This document shows positions 10,314 to 20,276 of a DNA stretch of 64,000 bases, piece by piece. The stretch lies in the NCBI GenBank assembly GCA_934045075.1, contig OW203726.1:22817488-22881487 (forward strand), given 5' to 3'. The translations under genes were made by a program, and so were the position numbers. Position 1 is the first letter of the stretch. The number at the start of each line of letters is the position of its first letter. The stretch is from Yponomeuta sedellus. Lineage: Eukaryota; Arthropoda; Insecta; Lepidoptera; Yponomeutidae. The notes below the pieces were generated by a model. It searched no databases. It was not told where the DNA came from and saw only the letters and a program-made list of their open reading frames with translations.

Positions 10314-10540
10314 CACCCTCCGGAGGACACGGGGGAGGGAGGTGGTGAATGCTCATGCATAACAGCACGGACCCGGCCGTGCTGCCAATGTGGGACTCAC
10401 AAGAAGTGCGCCTACCCACTAAACACCACCTTGGGGCTGGTTTTGGTCCTAAAGACCCCTAAGCTGACATCGGGAGATCCCCTTCGAGGCCGAGGCTCGT
10501 AGGATCGAATGGAGCGCGGGCGCAACGTGGCAAGCAAGGC
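10313..10540 (-). mobile_element. LINE-E 3' end, copy A
   Basis: Matches 24,751-24,985 and the plus-strand copies at 35,609-36,030 (CCTCCGGAGGACACGGGGG, GCTCATGCATAACAGCACGG). Copies with intact ends finish in an A-run, so this is the 3' untranslated end of a non-LTR retrotransposon. The A-run is lost here. Confidence 0.65.
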
Positions 10541-10599
10541 CGGCCGATCGACCAATCGCGCTTTCGACGGAACCCATGATACGATTCTTTCCCGCCTCG

Positions 10600-10739
10600 A
10601 GGACGCTTCAGCCCCTGTATCACACGCACCAGATCCTGAGCGATTCCAATTCTAATGAGTATGGAATTTGACAGTTCGACTTTTTAAATTACTCAGTATT
10701 TGGTGCGCATAATTAGGCCACAGTCTGCCATAGCAAATA
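10600..10739. mobile_element. Repeat F copy
   Basis: CCCCTGTATCACACGC and ATCCTGAGCGATTCCA correspond to 29,357-29,420 and, inverted, to 52,436-52,505. Class unknown. The BEL/Pao element is inserted at its right edge. Confidence 0.45.
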
Positions 10740-10744
10740 CTCGG

Positions 10745-10959
10745 TGGTTGCCTCGTACCAAATGCCAGGCCCTTCCAAAACTAATGCACTGATACCGTCA
10801 CTCACTGATACTGAAATTAAACTTCACAATACTTTTTCTAAAGACTCCATGTACTGACAAACAAAAATTTTCCTTAATATATATTGTAACAAAAAACAAT
10901 ATCTTTTGCGCGATGCAGTTTCAGACGTCAGCGCCCTCTAGTGAGCTAAGTCGTAAACA
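10745..10959 (-). repeat. 3' LTR of the BEL/Pao element
   Basis: 215 bp; reads base for base like 16,485-16,699. On the element strand it begins TGTTTACGACTTAGC and ends CAACCA. A TATATATAT stretch near 10,875 could serve as a TATA region. This copy supplies 3' processing of the transcript. Confidence 0.95.
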
Positions 10960-10970
10960 TTCCGCCCACT
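10960..10970 (-). promoter_or_regulatory. Polypurine tract
   Basis: The element strand reads AGTGGGCGGAA directly against the 3' LTR, the usual position of the plus-strand DNA primer in LTR retrotransposons. Confidence 0.75.
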
Positions 10971-10994
10971 AAGAACTTCGTTCTTCACTCTTCA

Positions 10995-13900
10995 TCATTC
11001 AATTGTCTCTAGATCTAACTTGTCCTCGTTCACAGGTAACAAAATCAGTTTGGTTAGTGGGCGTTTCATGCAAGTGTTTCTGCGCTTCACGGAGACTACT
11101 CTGACTTCATTGTCTTTACCATAGTGCAACTCTGTCACTCTAGCCATAAGCCATTTCGCAGGGGGTAGTTCTTCATCTTTTACTATGACTAAGTCACCAA
11201 TCTTTGGACAATCTGATTTTGTTTGCCACTTGTGTCGTTGTTGCATGGTATGTAAAAATTCTCTTGCCCATCTCCGCCAAAAGTGCTGTGTCATTCGTTG
11301 CACCAGTCTCCATCTGTCTAGGTAGTTGATTGCTTGGCCGTCGCGCCTCTCATCTGGAACCACCACCAAGGGTTCTCCGACCAGGAAGTGGGCCGGCGTC
11401 AGAGGTGTCACATCGTCTGGGTGATCATTCAGTTGGCCGATGGGTCTCGAGTTAAGGCATGCTTCGATCTGTGACAATAAGGTGGTGATTTCTTCAAAGG
11501 TGAGCGTGGTCATGCCGATCACCTTTGTTAAGTGTGATTTTACGGATTTCACACCCGATTCCCACAGTCCGCCAAAGTTGGGGGCTCGAGGTGGAATAAA
11601 GTGCCATTCAGTTCCGTCACGGGCTACCAACTCTGCAATTTCAGTTTGTAGTTGGTTTTTACATTCATTGTGTAACTTCTTGAGTTCTTTGGCAGCGCCA
11701 ACAAAGTTGAGGCCATTGTCGCTCCACATGTCTCTACATCTTCCTCGCCTAGCAGTGAATCGACGAAAGGCTGCCATAAATCCTTGGGCCGTTAAATCAC
11801 TTACAGCTTCAAGATGTATTGCTCGTGTCTTCATGCAGACAAAGAGACAAATGTAACCTTTGTATGATTTTTGACCTCTGCCCTTTGATGCTCTGAGTTG
11901 TATGGGGCCTGCATAATCTACGCCGCTTGTCTCAAAGGGTCGTCCAGGATTCAAACGGACACTTGGTAGTTCTCCCATTATCTGTTGAGGGGTAACAGCT
12001 TTGTAGCGGACACAGACTACACATTCTCTTATGCACCTCTTTACAAGCTGTTTTAGGCCACATATCCAGTATCTTGTTCTAAGATAGTTAATCATCATTC
12101 TGTTACCACCGTGTAGCAATCTTTTGTGGGCATCTCTGATTATAAGTTTTGTGAGGAAGCAGTTTTTCGGTATGATTATAGGATGTTTAAACTCTTGCGG
12201 TATCTTGGCTTCCTGTATTCTTCCGCCCACCCTGAGAAGCCCGGCTTCGTCTAGGTATGGTGATAAACTGATAAGATTACTTCTTTTCTTTACCTCCTGT
12301 TTTGTTTTTAAATCTTGTAGTTCTTCTTGAAAGTATAGTTTCTGACTCATCTTTATGCATCTGTTTAGTGTATTCTTCGTTTCTTCGCAAGTCAAGTAGG
12401 TTTTAAAGTCTTTCCTTTCTTTGTATCTGATCAGTCTTCTACAGTAAGATAAAACTCGTATCATTCTGCTGAGGGAAGAAAATCTCTCCCATATAGGTTT
12501 TTCATTTGTGTCGCAGTAAAATGTTTTTGTTGTGCTCCTCCTCTCTTCTAGGTTAGTTGTTGGGATCATTTTCCTAGTTCTTTTGGCATCACTTTGACTA
12601 AGCCACTGAGGCCCACTCCACCACATTTGTGTTGTTGCTAGCAAGGATGGTTTCAAACCTCTGGATGCTATGTCAGCAGGATTTTCTTCGGATGCAACGT
12701 GTTGCCATCTATCATTATTTATATGTTTTTGTATTTCTGACACTCTGTTCGCAACAAAAGTCTGCCATCTTGTGGGACCAGCAGTGAGCCAAGCTAACAC
12801 CACCGTGGAGTCTGTATAAGCGTATACATTGTTCATGTTGACTTTCAAAATATCAGCTGTTTCAGCTAGCAGTTTCGCTAAGAGGTGGGCTGCACACAAT
12901 TCTAAGCGTGGAACAGTGATTTGTTTTGTTGGTGCTACCTTTGTTTTTGAAGCGATTATGTGTACTCTGATGTCATTGTTTTTTATCACTTTCAGGTATA
13001 TGACAGCAGCGTAAGCTCTGACAGAAGCATCTGCGAATCCGTGAATCTCAACTGTCTCATTGATTGCATTGTTGCCAAACCATCTGTTGAGTTCTACGTT
13101 CTCTAAATGAATCAAGTCCTGTCGGTAGCTCAACCATTCATTTGTCAGTTCTGGGGGCACTTGTTCGTCCCATCCACTGTTGCACAACCACAGTTGCTGT
13201 ATAAAGATCTTAGCAATTACAATTGCAGGTGCTAGCCAGCCGAAAGGGTCGAATAGGCGTGCAACGTCTGACAAAATCTTTCTTTTTGTGATAGGTTGAC
13301 TGACTGCGGGTAAGTCTACTGAGAATTTGAAAACGTCGTCGTGTCTGTTCCATTTCAATCCTAAGATTTTCAGTTCATCGTCAAACTTTATTTCAAAGTT
13401 TCCTGGTGTTGTGTTTGTCTTGTCTTTGTCTATTTCTTCCAAGAACTTATCTGAGTTACTTGACCATTTTTGTAGTTTAAATCCACCAAGTTTGAGTAGT
13501 TCTGTAGTTTGTTTATATATTGTCATTGCTTCATTTACATCATTACAGCCTGTCATCAAGTCGTCGACATAGAATGCTTTCTTCACGACCTCCGCCGCCA
13601 CTGGATATTTGTGGCCTTCATCTTCAGCGACTTGGATCAACGAGCGAACAGCTAAGTATGGAGCTGAGGCTGTTCCGAAGGTGACAGTAAGTAACTTGTA
13701 TGATTTAAGTTCTTTTTCAGGATCATCTCTCCACACTATGCGCTGATAATCTGTATGCTGCGTGTCTACAAGAACTTGACGGTACATCTTGACAGCATCG
13801 GCGACAAGAACTATCGGGTAAGTTCTCCATTTTATTATTAGGTTTCTCAAAGTTTCTTGTAGTGGTTGTCCAACCAATAGTGTGTCATTAAGAGAAACAC

Positions 13901-16157
13901 CCTTGGATCCTTTCGCGGAAGCATCGAACACAACTCTCACTTTCGTGGTGTCTTTGTCTTCTCTCACCACGGCATGATGAGGTAAGTAGATTGTATTTTC
14001 TTCATTAGTATCCGCCAGCGTCATGTGTCCTAACTGTAAGTATTCATCTATCACTTTTTTGTATTCATCTTTCAATTTAGAATTAGTTTTAAATCTTCTT
14101 TCTAGTTGCATGAATCTGGATACGGCCATTTCTTTGGTTAGACCGCATTGCTGAGCTGGGGATTGAGTTTCGTCTTTGAAAGGTAAGTGTACAATGTATC
14201 GACCTTCCTCATTTCTTTTGACTGACTTTCTGTATATTTCTTCACACCTTTCTTCTTCTGGTGTCTTATTTCTTTCTGTGTTCTGGTGATCATCATGGAT
14301 TTCCCAGAACTTCTTTAGTTGATCATTCTCACACACGCAGACATGCATGCTGATTATAGTTTTGTTTTGACTTTGGTTTGTTTTCGTTTCAGTAGTATCA
14401 CCTGATAATATCCAGCCCAGGTGAGTAAATTGAGCCAGAATCCCGGACGGACTCTTCTTTAAACCAGTGTCGATGATTTTACTATATACTTCTGCTCCAA
14501 GAAGCATGTCTATTCTGTTCGGTATATAGTATCCAGGGTCGGCCAGTGTCATCTCTTCTAGCTCTGGCCAGTTCGACACGGTGACTTCTTGACTAGGTAA
14601 GTAGCTAGTCAATGTTTTGAGGACATACGCCTTGACTTGGACAGTGAAGGTTGCATTATTTCTCGACTTCATGTCAAACTCAACCATGTACTTGGTGTAC
14701 AGCTGTTGACCTTCACTTAGTCCTGAGACCACACCATTGATTTTTATTCGTTTCAGTCCAAGTGTCTGAACAAACTCTTCGGTTACGAATGAGGCCTGTG
14801 ATCCCTGGTCAATGAGTGCACGGAAGATGTGTGTTTTACCGATCCTTGATTCCACACCGACCAACGCTGTTGCTAACAGTATATTTTGACCAGGTTGATT
14901 TGTTGAGTGATGTGATACTATGTTGTTCTTGTTTTCATGCGAGTCTTTATGTTTTTGTTCATTCATAACAGTGTTATTGGCGGCATCTTGATTTCTTTTT
15001 TCCGGATGCAACAACGAATGATGTTTTTTGTTGCAGATTCTGCATGATGTGTTTCTGAGACATTTATTTGCAGAATGATTAGGCGTTAAACAGTTGAAAC
15101 ACAGTCCGGCTTTCTTCACAAACTCATACCGTTCATCTGTGCTTGTCTTTGTAAATTGCTTACATTGATAAATGTAATGATTTTCATTACACATGGTGCA
15201 TTTGGTGGTTTCTAGCGAAGCGTGAAATGTTTTAGGTCTGTTAGCTGGTCTACTTGACGGTTCAATCATCTCAAGAGATCGGAATCTCATTTCTAGGAAA
15301 GCTGTTAATGTTTTGAAGCTAGGTAGTTCATCGCTGTCTGTTGCACTTGTTTGTTGTTCCCATATTCTGTGACTTTCAGGATCTAACTTTGCCACTGTCA
15401 TGTAGACCGCTATGGCATCCCAATGGTCAGTAGGTAAGCCTAGATTTTGGAGTGATTGTAAGCATTCGACTGTGGTGTCCAGCAGATGTTTGATGTTATA
15501 AGATGACTCAGTTGACAAAGGTCTAACTGCAAACAAACGTTTGAAAACACAGTTGGAGATGTACCTTTTGTTACTGTATCTTTTCTTCAATGTTTCCCAT
15601 GCTTGAAGATAATTTTGGTTTGTGACAGTTATTGACCTGACCAGCTGTTCTGCTTCACCTACCAAACTACCTTTCAACAAGTGAAATTTCTGCACATTCT
15701 CATAGTTTTCATTGTTGTGTATAAGCATGAACATATCATGAAATGACTGCCATTCTGTGTATTTTCCGGAGAAGATGGGTAGGTTAAGACGTGGCATTTT
15801 GATCTCGGCATATTTTGTTTTCGACGCGCTCGCCGTCTCTGTTTTGAGGTTAGTTTCTTGTTGTGGATTTAACCGTTGGATTGCATGTTTTAAATCGCTT
15901 TTGTATAAGATGTAGTTCTCTTCGACTGTGTTGTATAAGTCCTGACTGAAGTAAGGAAAGTTTTCTTTCTGCTCCTGTGTGATTTTTGCGGTTATAAGTT
16001 GATCATGAGTTGATCTAAATGCTTGCCAATCTGATTCTAAAGATTCTAAACGCGTCTCTAAGTACGGTATAGATGATTTTATTCCGCGGCTAAAGTTAGC
16101 AATAGCCTTTTCGATTTTCTCATGTCTGTTGTATTGCAGTAACATAGCTTGTTCCAT
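10995..16157 (-). CDS. gag-pol: BEL/Pao Gag-Pol polyprotein, 1720 aa, intact
   Basis: One frame encodes the structural and replication proteins. About 118-270: DUF1759-like gag. 320-332 and 353-366: Cys/His zinc knuckles (CX2CX3HX4C and CX2CX4HX4C), with a third Cys-rich cluster at 372. 450-453: aspartic protease site DQGS, with LLGAE near 552. About 700-900: reverse transcriptase, first Asp 787, YVDD at 863-866. RNase H with D1043, E1086, D1116 and D1162. Integrase zinc motif H1344, H1349, C1379, C1382, then core D1414, D1480, E1533. C-terminal DUF5641-like region about 1590-1700. All expected catalytic residues are present. It acts in cytoplasmic particles that reverse-transcribe the RNA, and integrase inserts the DNA in the nucleus. 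No frameshift separates gag from pol, as is usual for this superfamily. The start is the first in-frame ATG after the leader. Confidence 0.95.
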   Translation of the reverse strand: MEQAMLLQYNRHEKIEKAIANFSRGIKSSIPYLETRLESLESDWQAFRSTHDQLITAKITQEQKENFPYFSQDLYNTVEENYILYKSDLKHAIQRLNPQQETNLKTETASASKTKYAEIKMPRLNLPIFSGKYTEWQSFHDMFMLIHNNENYENVQKFHLLKGSLVGEAEQLVRSITVTNQNYLQAWETLKKRYSNKRYISNCVFKRLFAVRPLSTESSYNIKHLLDTTVECLQSLQNLGLPTDHWDAIAVYMTVAKLDPESHRIWEQQTSATDSDELPSFKTLTAFLEMRFRSLEMIEPSSRPANRPKTFHASLETTKCTMCNENHYIYQCKQFTKTSTDERYEFVKKAGLCFNCLTPNHSANKCLRNTSCRICNKKHHSLLHPEKRNQDAANNTVMNEQKHKDSHENKNNIVSHHSTNQPGQNILLATALVGVESRIGKTHIFRALIDQGSQASFVTEEFVQTLGLKRIKINGVVSGLSEGQQLYTKYMVEFDMKSRNNATFTVQVKAYVLKTLTSYLPSQEVTVSNWPELEEMTLADPGYYIPNRIDMLLGAEVYSKIIDTGLKKSPSGILAQFTHLGWILSGDTTETKTNQSQNKTIISMHVCVCENDQLKKFWEIHDDHQNTERNKTPEEERCEEIYRKSVKRNEEGRYIVHLPFKDETQSPAQQCGLTKEMAVSRFMQLERRFKTNSKLKDEYKKVIDEYLQLGHMTLADTNEENTIYLPHHAVVREDKDTTKVRVVFDASAKGSKGVSLNDTLLVGQPLQETLRNLIIKWRTYPIVLVADAVKMYRQVLVDTQHTDYQRIVWRDDPEKELKSYKLLTVTFGTASAPYLAVRSLIQVAEDEGHKYPVAAEVVKKAFYVDDLMTGCNDVNEAMTIYKQTTELLKLGGFKLQKWSSNSDKFLEEIDKDKTNTTPGNFEIKFDDELKILGLKWNRHDDVFKFSVDLPAVSQPITKRKILSDVARLFDPFGWLAPAIVIAKIFIQQLWLCNSGWDEQVPPELTNEWLSYRQDLIHLENVELNRWFGNNAINETVEIHGFADASVRAYAAVIYLKVIKNNDIRVHIIASKTKVAPTKQITVPRLELCAAHLLAKLLAETADILKVNMNNVYAYTDSTVVLAWLTAGPTRWQTFVANRVSEIQKHINNDRWQHVASEENPADIASRGLKPSLLATTQMWWSGPQWLSQSDAKRTRKMIPTTNLEERRSTTKTFYCDTNEKPIWERFSSLSRMIRVLSYCRRLIRYKERKDFKTYLTCEETKNTLNRCIKMSQKLYFQEELQDLKTKQEVKKRSNLISLSPYLDEAGLLRVGGRIQEAKIPQEFKHPIIIPKNCFLTKLIIRDAHKRLLHGGNRMMINYLRTRYWICGLKQLVKRCIRECVVCVRYKAVTPQQIMGELPSVRLNPGRPFETSGVDYAGPIQLRASKGRGQKSYKGYICLFVCMKTRAIHLEAVSDLTAQGFMAAFRRFTARRGRCRDMWSDNGLNFVGAAKELKKLHNECKNQLQTEIAELVARDGTEWHFIPPRAPNFGGLWESGVKSVKSHLTKVIGMTTLTFEEITTLLSQIEACLNSRPIGQLNDHPDDVTPLTPAHFLVGEPLVVVPDERRDGQAINYLDRWRLVQRMTQHFWRRWAREFLHTMQQRHKWQTKSDCPKIGDLVIVKDEELPPAKWLMARVTELHYGKDNEVRVVSVKRRNTCMKRPLTKLILLPVNEDKLDLETIE

Positions 16158-16484
16158 GTTGAATTTTTAAGTTGTTATAGTTCAAATTGTATTTTTAAAT
16201 TTTAAACACTGAATTTATTGCAAGTTTCTACTTGGTATTTTATGGAATTTATCAAAGTGTTTCAAACCAAGTTCCAAATAGCAAAGTCAATGACACAAAG
16301 TTTAAAGTTCACAAGAGTTCCAAGTTCACAGGAGTACAAAGTTCACAAGAGTTCAAAGTTCATCATCAAAGTTAATACTCACAGTCGTAAGTGGGACTTA
16401 CGAAACCACAATCCGAATCACTGCAAATCCAAGGTTATGTGCACTTCACTTTTCACTCACTACACTCCGAATCGAAGGACCAAA
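16158..16484 (-). promoter_or_regulatory. BEL/Pao 5' leader with short internal repeats
   Basis: Non-coding stretch between the 5' LTR and the polyprotein start. 16,300-16,372 holds several imperfect copies of AAGTTCACAAGAGTTC, a possible packaging or structural region (inference). Confidence 0.6.
16466..16482 (-). promoter_or_regulatory. Primer binding site
   Basis: The element strand reads TGGTCCTTCGATTCGGA starting two bases after the 5' LTR. TGG complements the CCA end of a tRNA. The tRNA species was not identified. Confidence 0.7.
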
Positions 16485-16699
16485 TGGTTGCCTCGTACCA
16501 AATGCCAGGCCCTTCCAAAACTAATGCACTGATACCGTCACTCACTGATACTGAAATTAAACTTCACAATACTTTTTCTAAAGACTCCATGTACTGACAA
16601 ACAAAAATTTTCCTTAATATATATTGTAACAAAAAACAATATCTTTTGCGCGATGCAGTTTCAGACGTCAGCGCCCTCTAGTGAGCTAAGTCGTAAACA
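16485..16699 (-). repeat. 5' LTR of the BEL/Pao element
   Basis: 215 bp, read as identical to the 3' LTR. It would drive transcription leftward into the polyprotein. CTCGG follows at 16,700-16,704, matching 10,740-10,744. Confidence 0.95.
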
Positions 16700-16704
16700 C
16701 TCGG

Positions 16705-17523
16705 GATGAGCTGAAAATCAGCGCGGCGTTGATGTTCGCATACGCAGCATTTAGCTGAGCATATCCTTATTATCGCATAGCGTATCTATTTACTTAATTA
16801 ACTAAGTAATTAACTTAGTCCAATTTAAGTGGCTTTTGTATTTTTGTACGATAATTAAACCATTTTTCAATTTCAATAGAGATCTAAACATCAACTTCTT
16901 CGCAGTCAAGGACCACTTTCAAGATGATTGTCACGAACTATGTACACAGCTGGAAAACACAAACTGGTTCGGACTTTACGTGCCTACTAGTATGCTTTTG
17001 AAATGCTAGTATTCCAGCCTACTCTGTCACTGTCAGCGCGGATATGGAGTGAAACATAAGAAATTGTTTAGAGACTCAGTTTTTTTTTTAGGACAGATTA
17101 ACCGCAGTCACCCCTGACGGTAAGTCAGCCGAGGTCTGAGATATTTCGCGTTTACCCTTTAAATGCAAAATATAAAATGAGAATAACAATATTTATGTTG
17201 GAACACTAAAGAAAATAAATATTAAAATTTACAAAGGTACATTTTTTAAGTTTACGAAATCAACTCCTTCCCTAATCGTATCTATAGGTACGGGTAAATA
17301 AATAACAGAGAATTTCTCTGTTATTTCATAAATAGCTATTTTAGGTGGTAACTTTTATTCGCCAAACCTTTTTTTGCTACATCGTGGCCTTTCTGTACCT
17401 ACAACTGTGTACTAGCTAGTATTCCCGAAATATTATAATAACATTTTATGATGCGATACGATCAGACTTATAATATCGCGATATCGCTTTGGGCGAGTTT
17501 CTATTACGACTATGAACTACGGC
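16705..17523. other. Intergenic DNA, no gene supported
   Basis: AT-rich, with TTAATTAACTAAGTAATTAAC-type short inverted words near 16,795. Pre-insertion continuation of the sequence left of 10,740. Confidence 0.4.
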
Positions 17524-17637
17524 TCCTCCTCCACCAACTCGGGCTTGGCCCCCGTGGTGGAGTATGGCCTAACTTTCCTGCGATACAGGAAGAGACCCGT
17601 GCCCCAGCAGTGGGGTCATACTAGGGTTGATTTTCGT
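17524..17637 (+). mobile_element. SINE-D 3' part
   Basis: CTCCACCAACTCGGGC...GTGGTGGAGTATGGCC, the hairpin TTCCTGCGATACAGGAAG, then CCCCAGCAGTGGGG and AGGGTTGATTTTCG. 5'-truncated, as expected for a retroposon. Confidence 0.75.
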
Positions 17638-17757
17638 TGAATCGACTACGTATATACTAGGGAAAGATTAGTCCCTAGTGTAACACACCTCCGCCTCTCC
17701 GACACTCCGACAAAGTAGATTCAATCGTAAAATTAAGAGAGTTTTAAAGTCAAATGT

Positions 17758-17989
17758 ACATACATACATACATACATACATACATACATACATACATACA
17801 TACATACATACATACATACATACATACATACATACATACATACATACATACATACATGCATGCATGCATGCATACATACATACATACATACATACATACA
17901 TACATACATACATACATACATACATACATACATACATACATACATACATACATACATACATACATACATACATACATACATACATACAT
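17758..17989. repeat. (TACA)n microsatellite, 232 bp
   Basis: Pure TACA except a short TGCA run around 17,857-17,872. It is the 3' tail of the RTE copy, directly abutting its stop codon. Confidence 0.95.
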
Positions 17990-17993
17990 AACC

Positions 17994-18340
17994 TCACGCC
18001 TCTATCCCAGAGGGGTAGGCAGAGACCAGGGACTGCCACTTGCCACGATCCTGACAGATCACCTTCGCTTCATCAACGTTCATAAGTCGTTGCATGCACG
18101 CACGCCGGTTCCGGGTACTTTTTATCTTTCCCTTTGCTAATACATCCCCTATTTGGTCGATGTAAGTCCGTCTGGGACGTCCCTTACTAGCCCTTCCACT
18201 CACATTTGCAATATATATTTGTTTCGTCAATCTTTCTTCCTTCATCCTCTCCACATGTCCAAACTAACGCAACATTCCTTTCTCAATTCTAGTCACTACA
18301 TCCTCTTTCAGTCCACAACGTTCTCTAATCACAGTATTGC
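17994..18340 (-). pseudogene. RTE polyprotein C-terminus with nonsense mutation
   Basis: Encodes the same end as 7372-7689 (ERM, KQIY, SGRASKGRPRRT, RRACMQRLMNVDEAKVICQ, SAYPSGIEA). The tryptophan of the RWFGHVER motif is replaced by TAG near 18,264, which splits the frame. Part of a 5'-truncated copy. Confidence 0.75.
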
Positions 18341-18417
18341 GTATCCTATCATTCAAAGTAACACTACACATACTAAAGTCAAATGTGTCATGTACTAACC
18401 TCCTGCTTGTGGTTTGA

Positions 18418-18696
18418 GAATTTAACTTATATAAAACATGCATACTTATAAAAAAAATACTCAAAAAAGACATAGACACTAATATAGAAATAAGTCGAGT
18501 CAAATCACCGCAATATAGCTTAAGAAGCAAATGCAAAAATAAACTTAAACTAAGAACACCACGAACTGAATATGGTAAAAGAAATGTCATGTATGAAGGT
18601 GTCCAACTGTATAATAACTTGCCACCTGATGTAAAGGATACAGAAAATATGAATGCTTTTAAAAATAAACTAAAGCTACATGTCTTAAATTTATAA
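18418..18696 (+). pseudogene. LINE reverse transcriptase protein, C-terminal 92 codons
   Basis: An open frame with no start, ending at TAA (18,694-18,696), encodes LKLRTPRTEYGKRN, VQLYNNLPPDV and FKNKLKLHVLNL. The order R-T-x-R, x-L-x-N-x-L-P, then F-K-x-x-L-K-x-x-L is typical of the extreme C-terminus of Jockey/CR1-type LINE reverse transcriptases. It is followed by about 115 bp of 3' UTR ending AATAAATGTCTTTG. Truncated at 5' and directly next to the RTE copy's target duplication. Confidence 0.6.
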
Positions 18697-19010
18697 TTAA
18701 GATTGATGCTACTTTAATGCATGCCGTATAATATAAGCTAATTTTATGTTTTTTTTCATAATTAAGTGAACTGTAAGTTCTTTACGAGAAATAAATGTCT
18801 TTGAACCTAACTAAGCTCATAATTGTAAGTATGCCGAGTTTCGTTCGTTTTCGGTCGACTCAAAAGGAGCCCAAAACAGCATGCATGCATTGCACTACTA
18901 CAATATGCATATGTTCATCTGTAAATTGTAATAGCAACATCACACGCTATTTGTGATTAAAAACATTGTGGGGAAACATGCAGATCGGTTCGCTGCGAAC
19001 GTATGGTGTA
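18697..19010. other. LINE 3' UTR followed by SINE-C scrap
   Basis: To about 18,812 this is the 3' UTR of the LINE above. 18,925-19,000 resembles the SINE-C body (CATCACACGCTATT, ACATTGTGGGGAAAC), heavily decayed. Confidence 0.45.
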
Positions 19011-19035
19011 TTAGTTAATGTTTTTTTATTTTAGT

Positions 19036-19275
19036 GACGGCCTCGGTGGCGCAGCGGTCTGGCACGCGGACTGTTAAACCGAAGGCCTCGGGTTCGATCC
19101 CCGGCCGGGTCAAACTAGGAAACGAACTTTTCTAGTTATCTATGTATTTATTGTATTAAATCTATCGTCGAGTTAGCACCAATAACAGAAAGTCATTTAG
19201 TTGTACTTAGTATAGGTCTAACGAGATCTCTGTAATAATGTCCATTTTTTATTCATTCATTCATTCATTCATTAC
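19036..19275 (+). mobile_element. SINE-B copy
   Basis: GCCTCGGTGGCGCAGCGG, B box GGTTCGATCCC, CAAACTAGGAAACGAAC, ATCTATCGTCGAGTTAGCACC and TAACGAGATCTC, ending in an (ATTC)n tail. Near full length. Confidence 0.85.
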
Positions 19276-19279
19276 ATAG

Positions 19280-19370
19280 ATTTTGTAATGGGCACCTAGT
19301 TTAACTTGCAACGTTTACTAAGCCGCAGTTTCTGCACTACTTTGAATAAAACCTTTTCATTAAATTTCAT
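19280..19370 (+). mobile_element. LINE 3' tail fragment
   Basis: AAGCCGCAGTTTCTGC and CTACTTTGAATAAA match 23,990-24,035. A polyadenylation-like AATAAA is present. Coding part absent. Confidence 0.5.
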
Positions 19371-20092
19371 ATTATGAAACATTACGCAAAACAATCGGTT
19401 TCCGTTGCCCAGAATACTACTTTAATCTGCCCCTAGCGACAAAAATGTTTTGCTCGCGGAAAAGTTTCATGTATTGTATATTTAGCAGGATTCGAATCTT
19501 TAGGTAGTCAACACACGAAGAAGAGTGGAGTTTTTTGCTTGACTGAGTATTCAGTATAACCTCATTCCACACATCACGTCAGATTAACCGTCCGACTAAA
19601 TCTCAACGATTCGGAAAGCCCCCTTTCTCATTTTCCTTCTTATCGCTTGGCTGTGTAAAAATGAACAGATAAAACTCTCAGGCGCTTGGCGGTATTGTAA
19701 GAGAGGAGGAAATCATACATAACTTACAAAAAGTTACGCCTGTATCCTGGACGGGTAGGCAGAGACTAGGGCCAGATTCTGCTAATGATTCTGCTAGTCA
19801 AAACCTTATAATGACTCTCTGCTTCTATATTGTACAATGTACCTTGTATTCTGTCATTTATAGCGATGGATATATAAAACAAAAATTATGCATTTTGATA
19901 TAATGAGAACTGTATAAACGTGACGATTTGATTTCGTTGCGGCATTCAGTCAATACGCGGGCATACAACAAACTTTCAACGCGTCAATGGTATAATGCTG
20001 TGTTCGAACCAAACGTATAGTGAGGCGCCGAATGTGAGCAGGATCCCTTCACAGTGATCTTGGTCACATTAGTAACATGTACAATTGTACAT
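19371..20092. other. Intergenic DNA with an RTE tail scrap
   Basis: 19,726-19,775 resembles the RTE end (TACGCCTGTATCC, GGGTAGGCAGAGAC). Otherwise no recognisable gene. Confidence 0.4.
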
Positions 20093-20276
20093 GTCGTTAA
20101 GCCATTTCAGAGGCCTTATGGGCGGCTCCATAACTTCTGACAGTAAGGCCCGCCACTGTCTTACAATCCTCCACCAACCCGGACTTGGCCCCCGTGGTGG
20201 AGTATAGACTAACCTTCCTGCTTTGCAGGAAGAGACCCGTGCCCCAGCAGTGGGGACTTACAAGGGTTGATATCGA
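20093..20276 (+). mobile_element. SINE-D 3' half
   Basis: From CGTTAAGCCAT through GGCCCGCCACTGTC, the hairpins and CCCCAGCAGTGGGG to GGGTTGATATCGA. The 5S-like head is missing. Confidence 0.8.

Larger units (their letters stand above)
10745..16699 (-). mobile_element. Complete BEL/Pao LTR retrotransposon
   Basis: A 5955-bp element on the minus strand. The 215-bp LTRs at 10,745-10,959 and 16,485-16,699 read as identical and both have TG...CA ends. The 5-bp target duplication CTCGG is at 10,740-10,744 and 16,700-16,704. Inside are a tRNA-primer-like site after the 5' LTR, a 327-bp leader, a single 1720-codon Gag-Pol frame and a purine-rich tract before the 3' LTR. No env-like frame is present. 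Identical LTRs and an unbroken frame point to a recent insertion that may still be competent. Order RT-RNaseH-integrase, the DUF1759-like gag and the 5-bp duplication fit the BEL/Pao superfamily. Confidence 0.96.
17758..18373 (-). mobile_element. RTE-type LINE 3' end with TACA tail and 13-bp target duplication
   Basis: Flanked by TAAAGTCAAATGT at 17,745-17,757 and 18,374-18,386, which fixes both ends: a (TATG)n tail at the low side and GTATGTGTAGTGTTAC at the high side. About 384 bp of non-tail sequence carries the polyprotein end. The 5' boundary is the same phrase as at 47,049. Confidence 0.85.

Noticed and set aside
10995..16157. Retroviral envelope or errantivirus
   Set aside because: Domain order, gag type and lack of any frame after integrase identify a plain BEL/Pao element. 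Plus-strand frames of 60-138 codons inside it are shadows.
17668..18140. MYVC and HTYI repeat frames at the second TACA array
   Set aside because: Same tetranucleotide artefact, running into LINE tail sequence.
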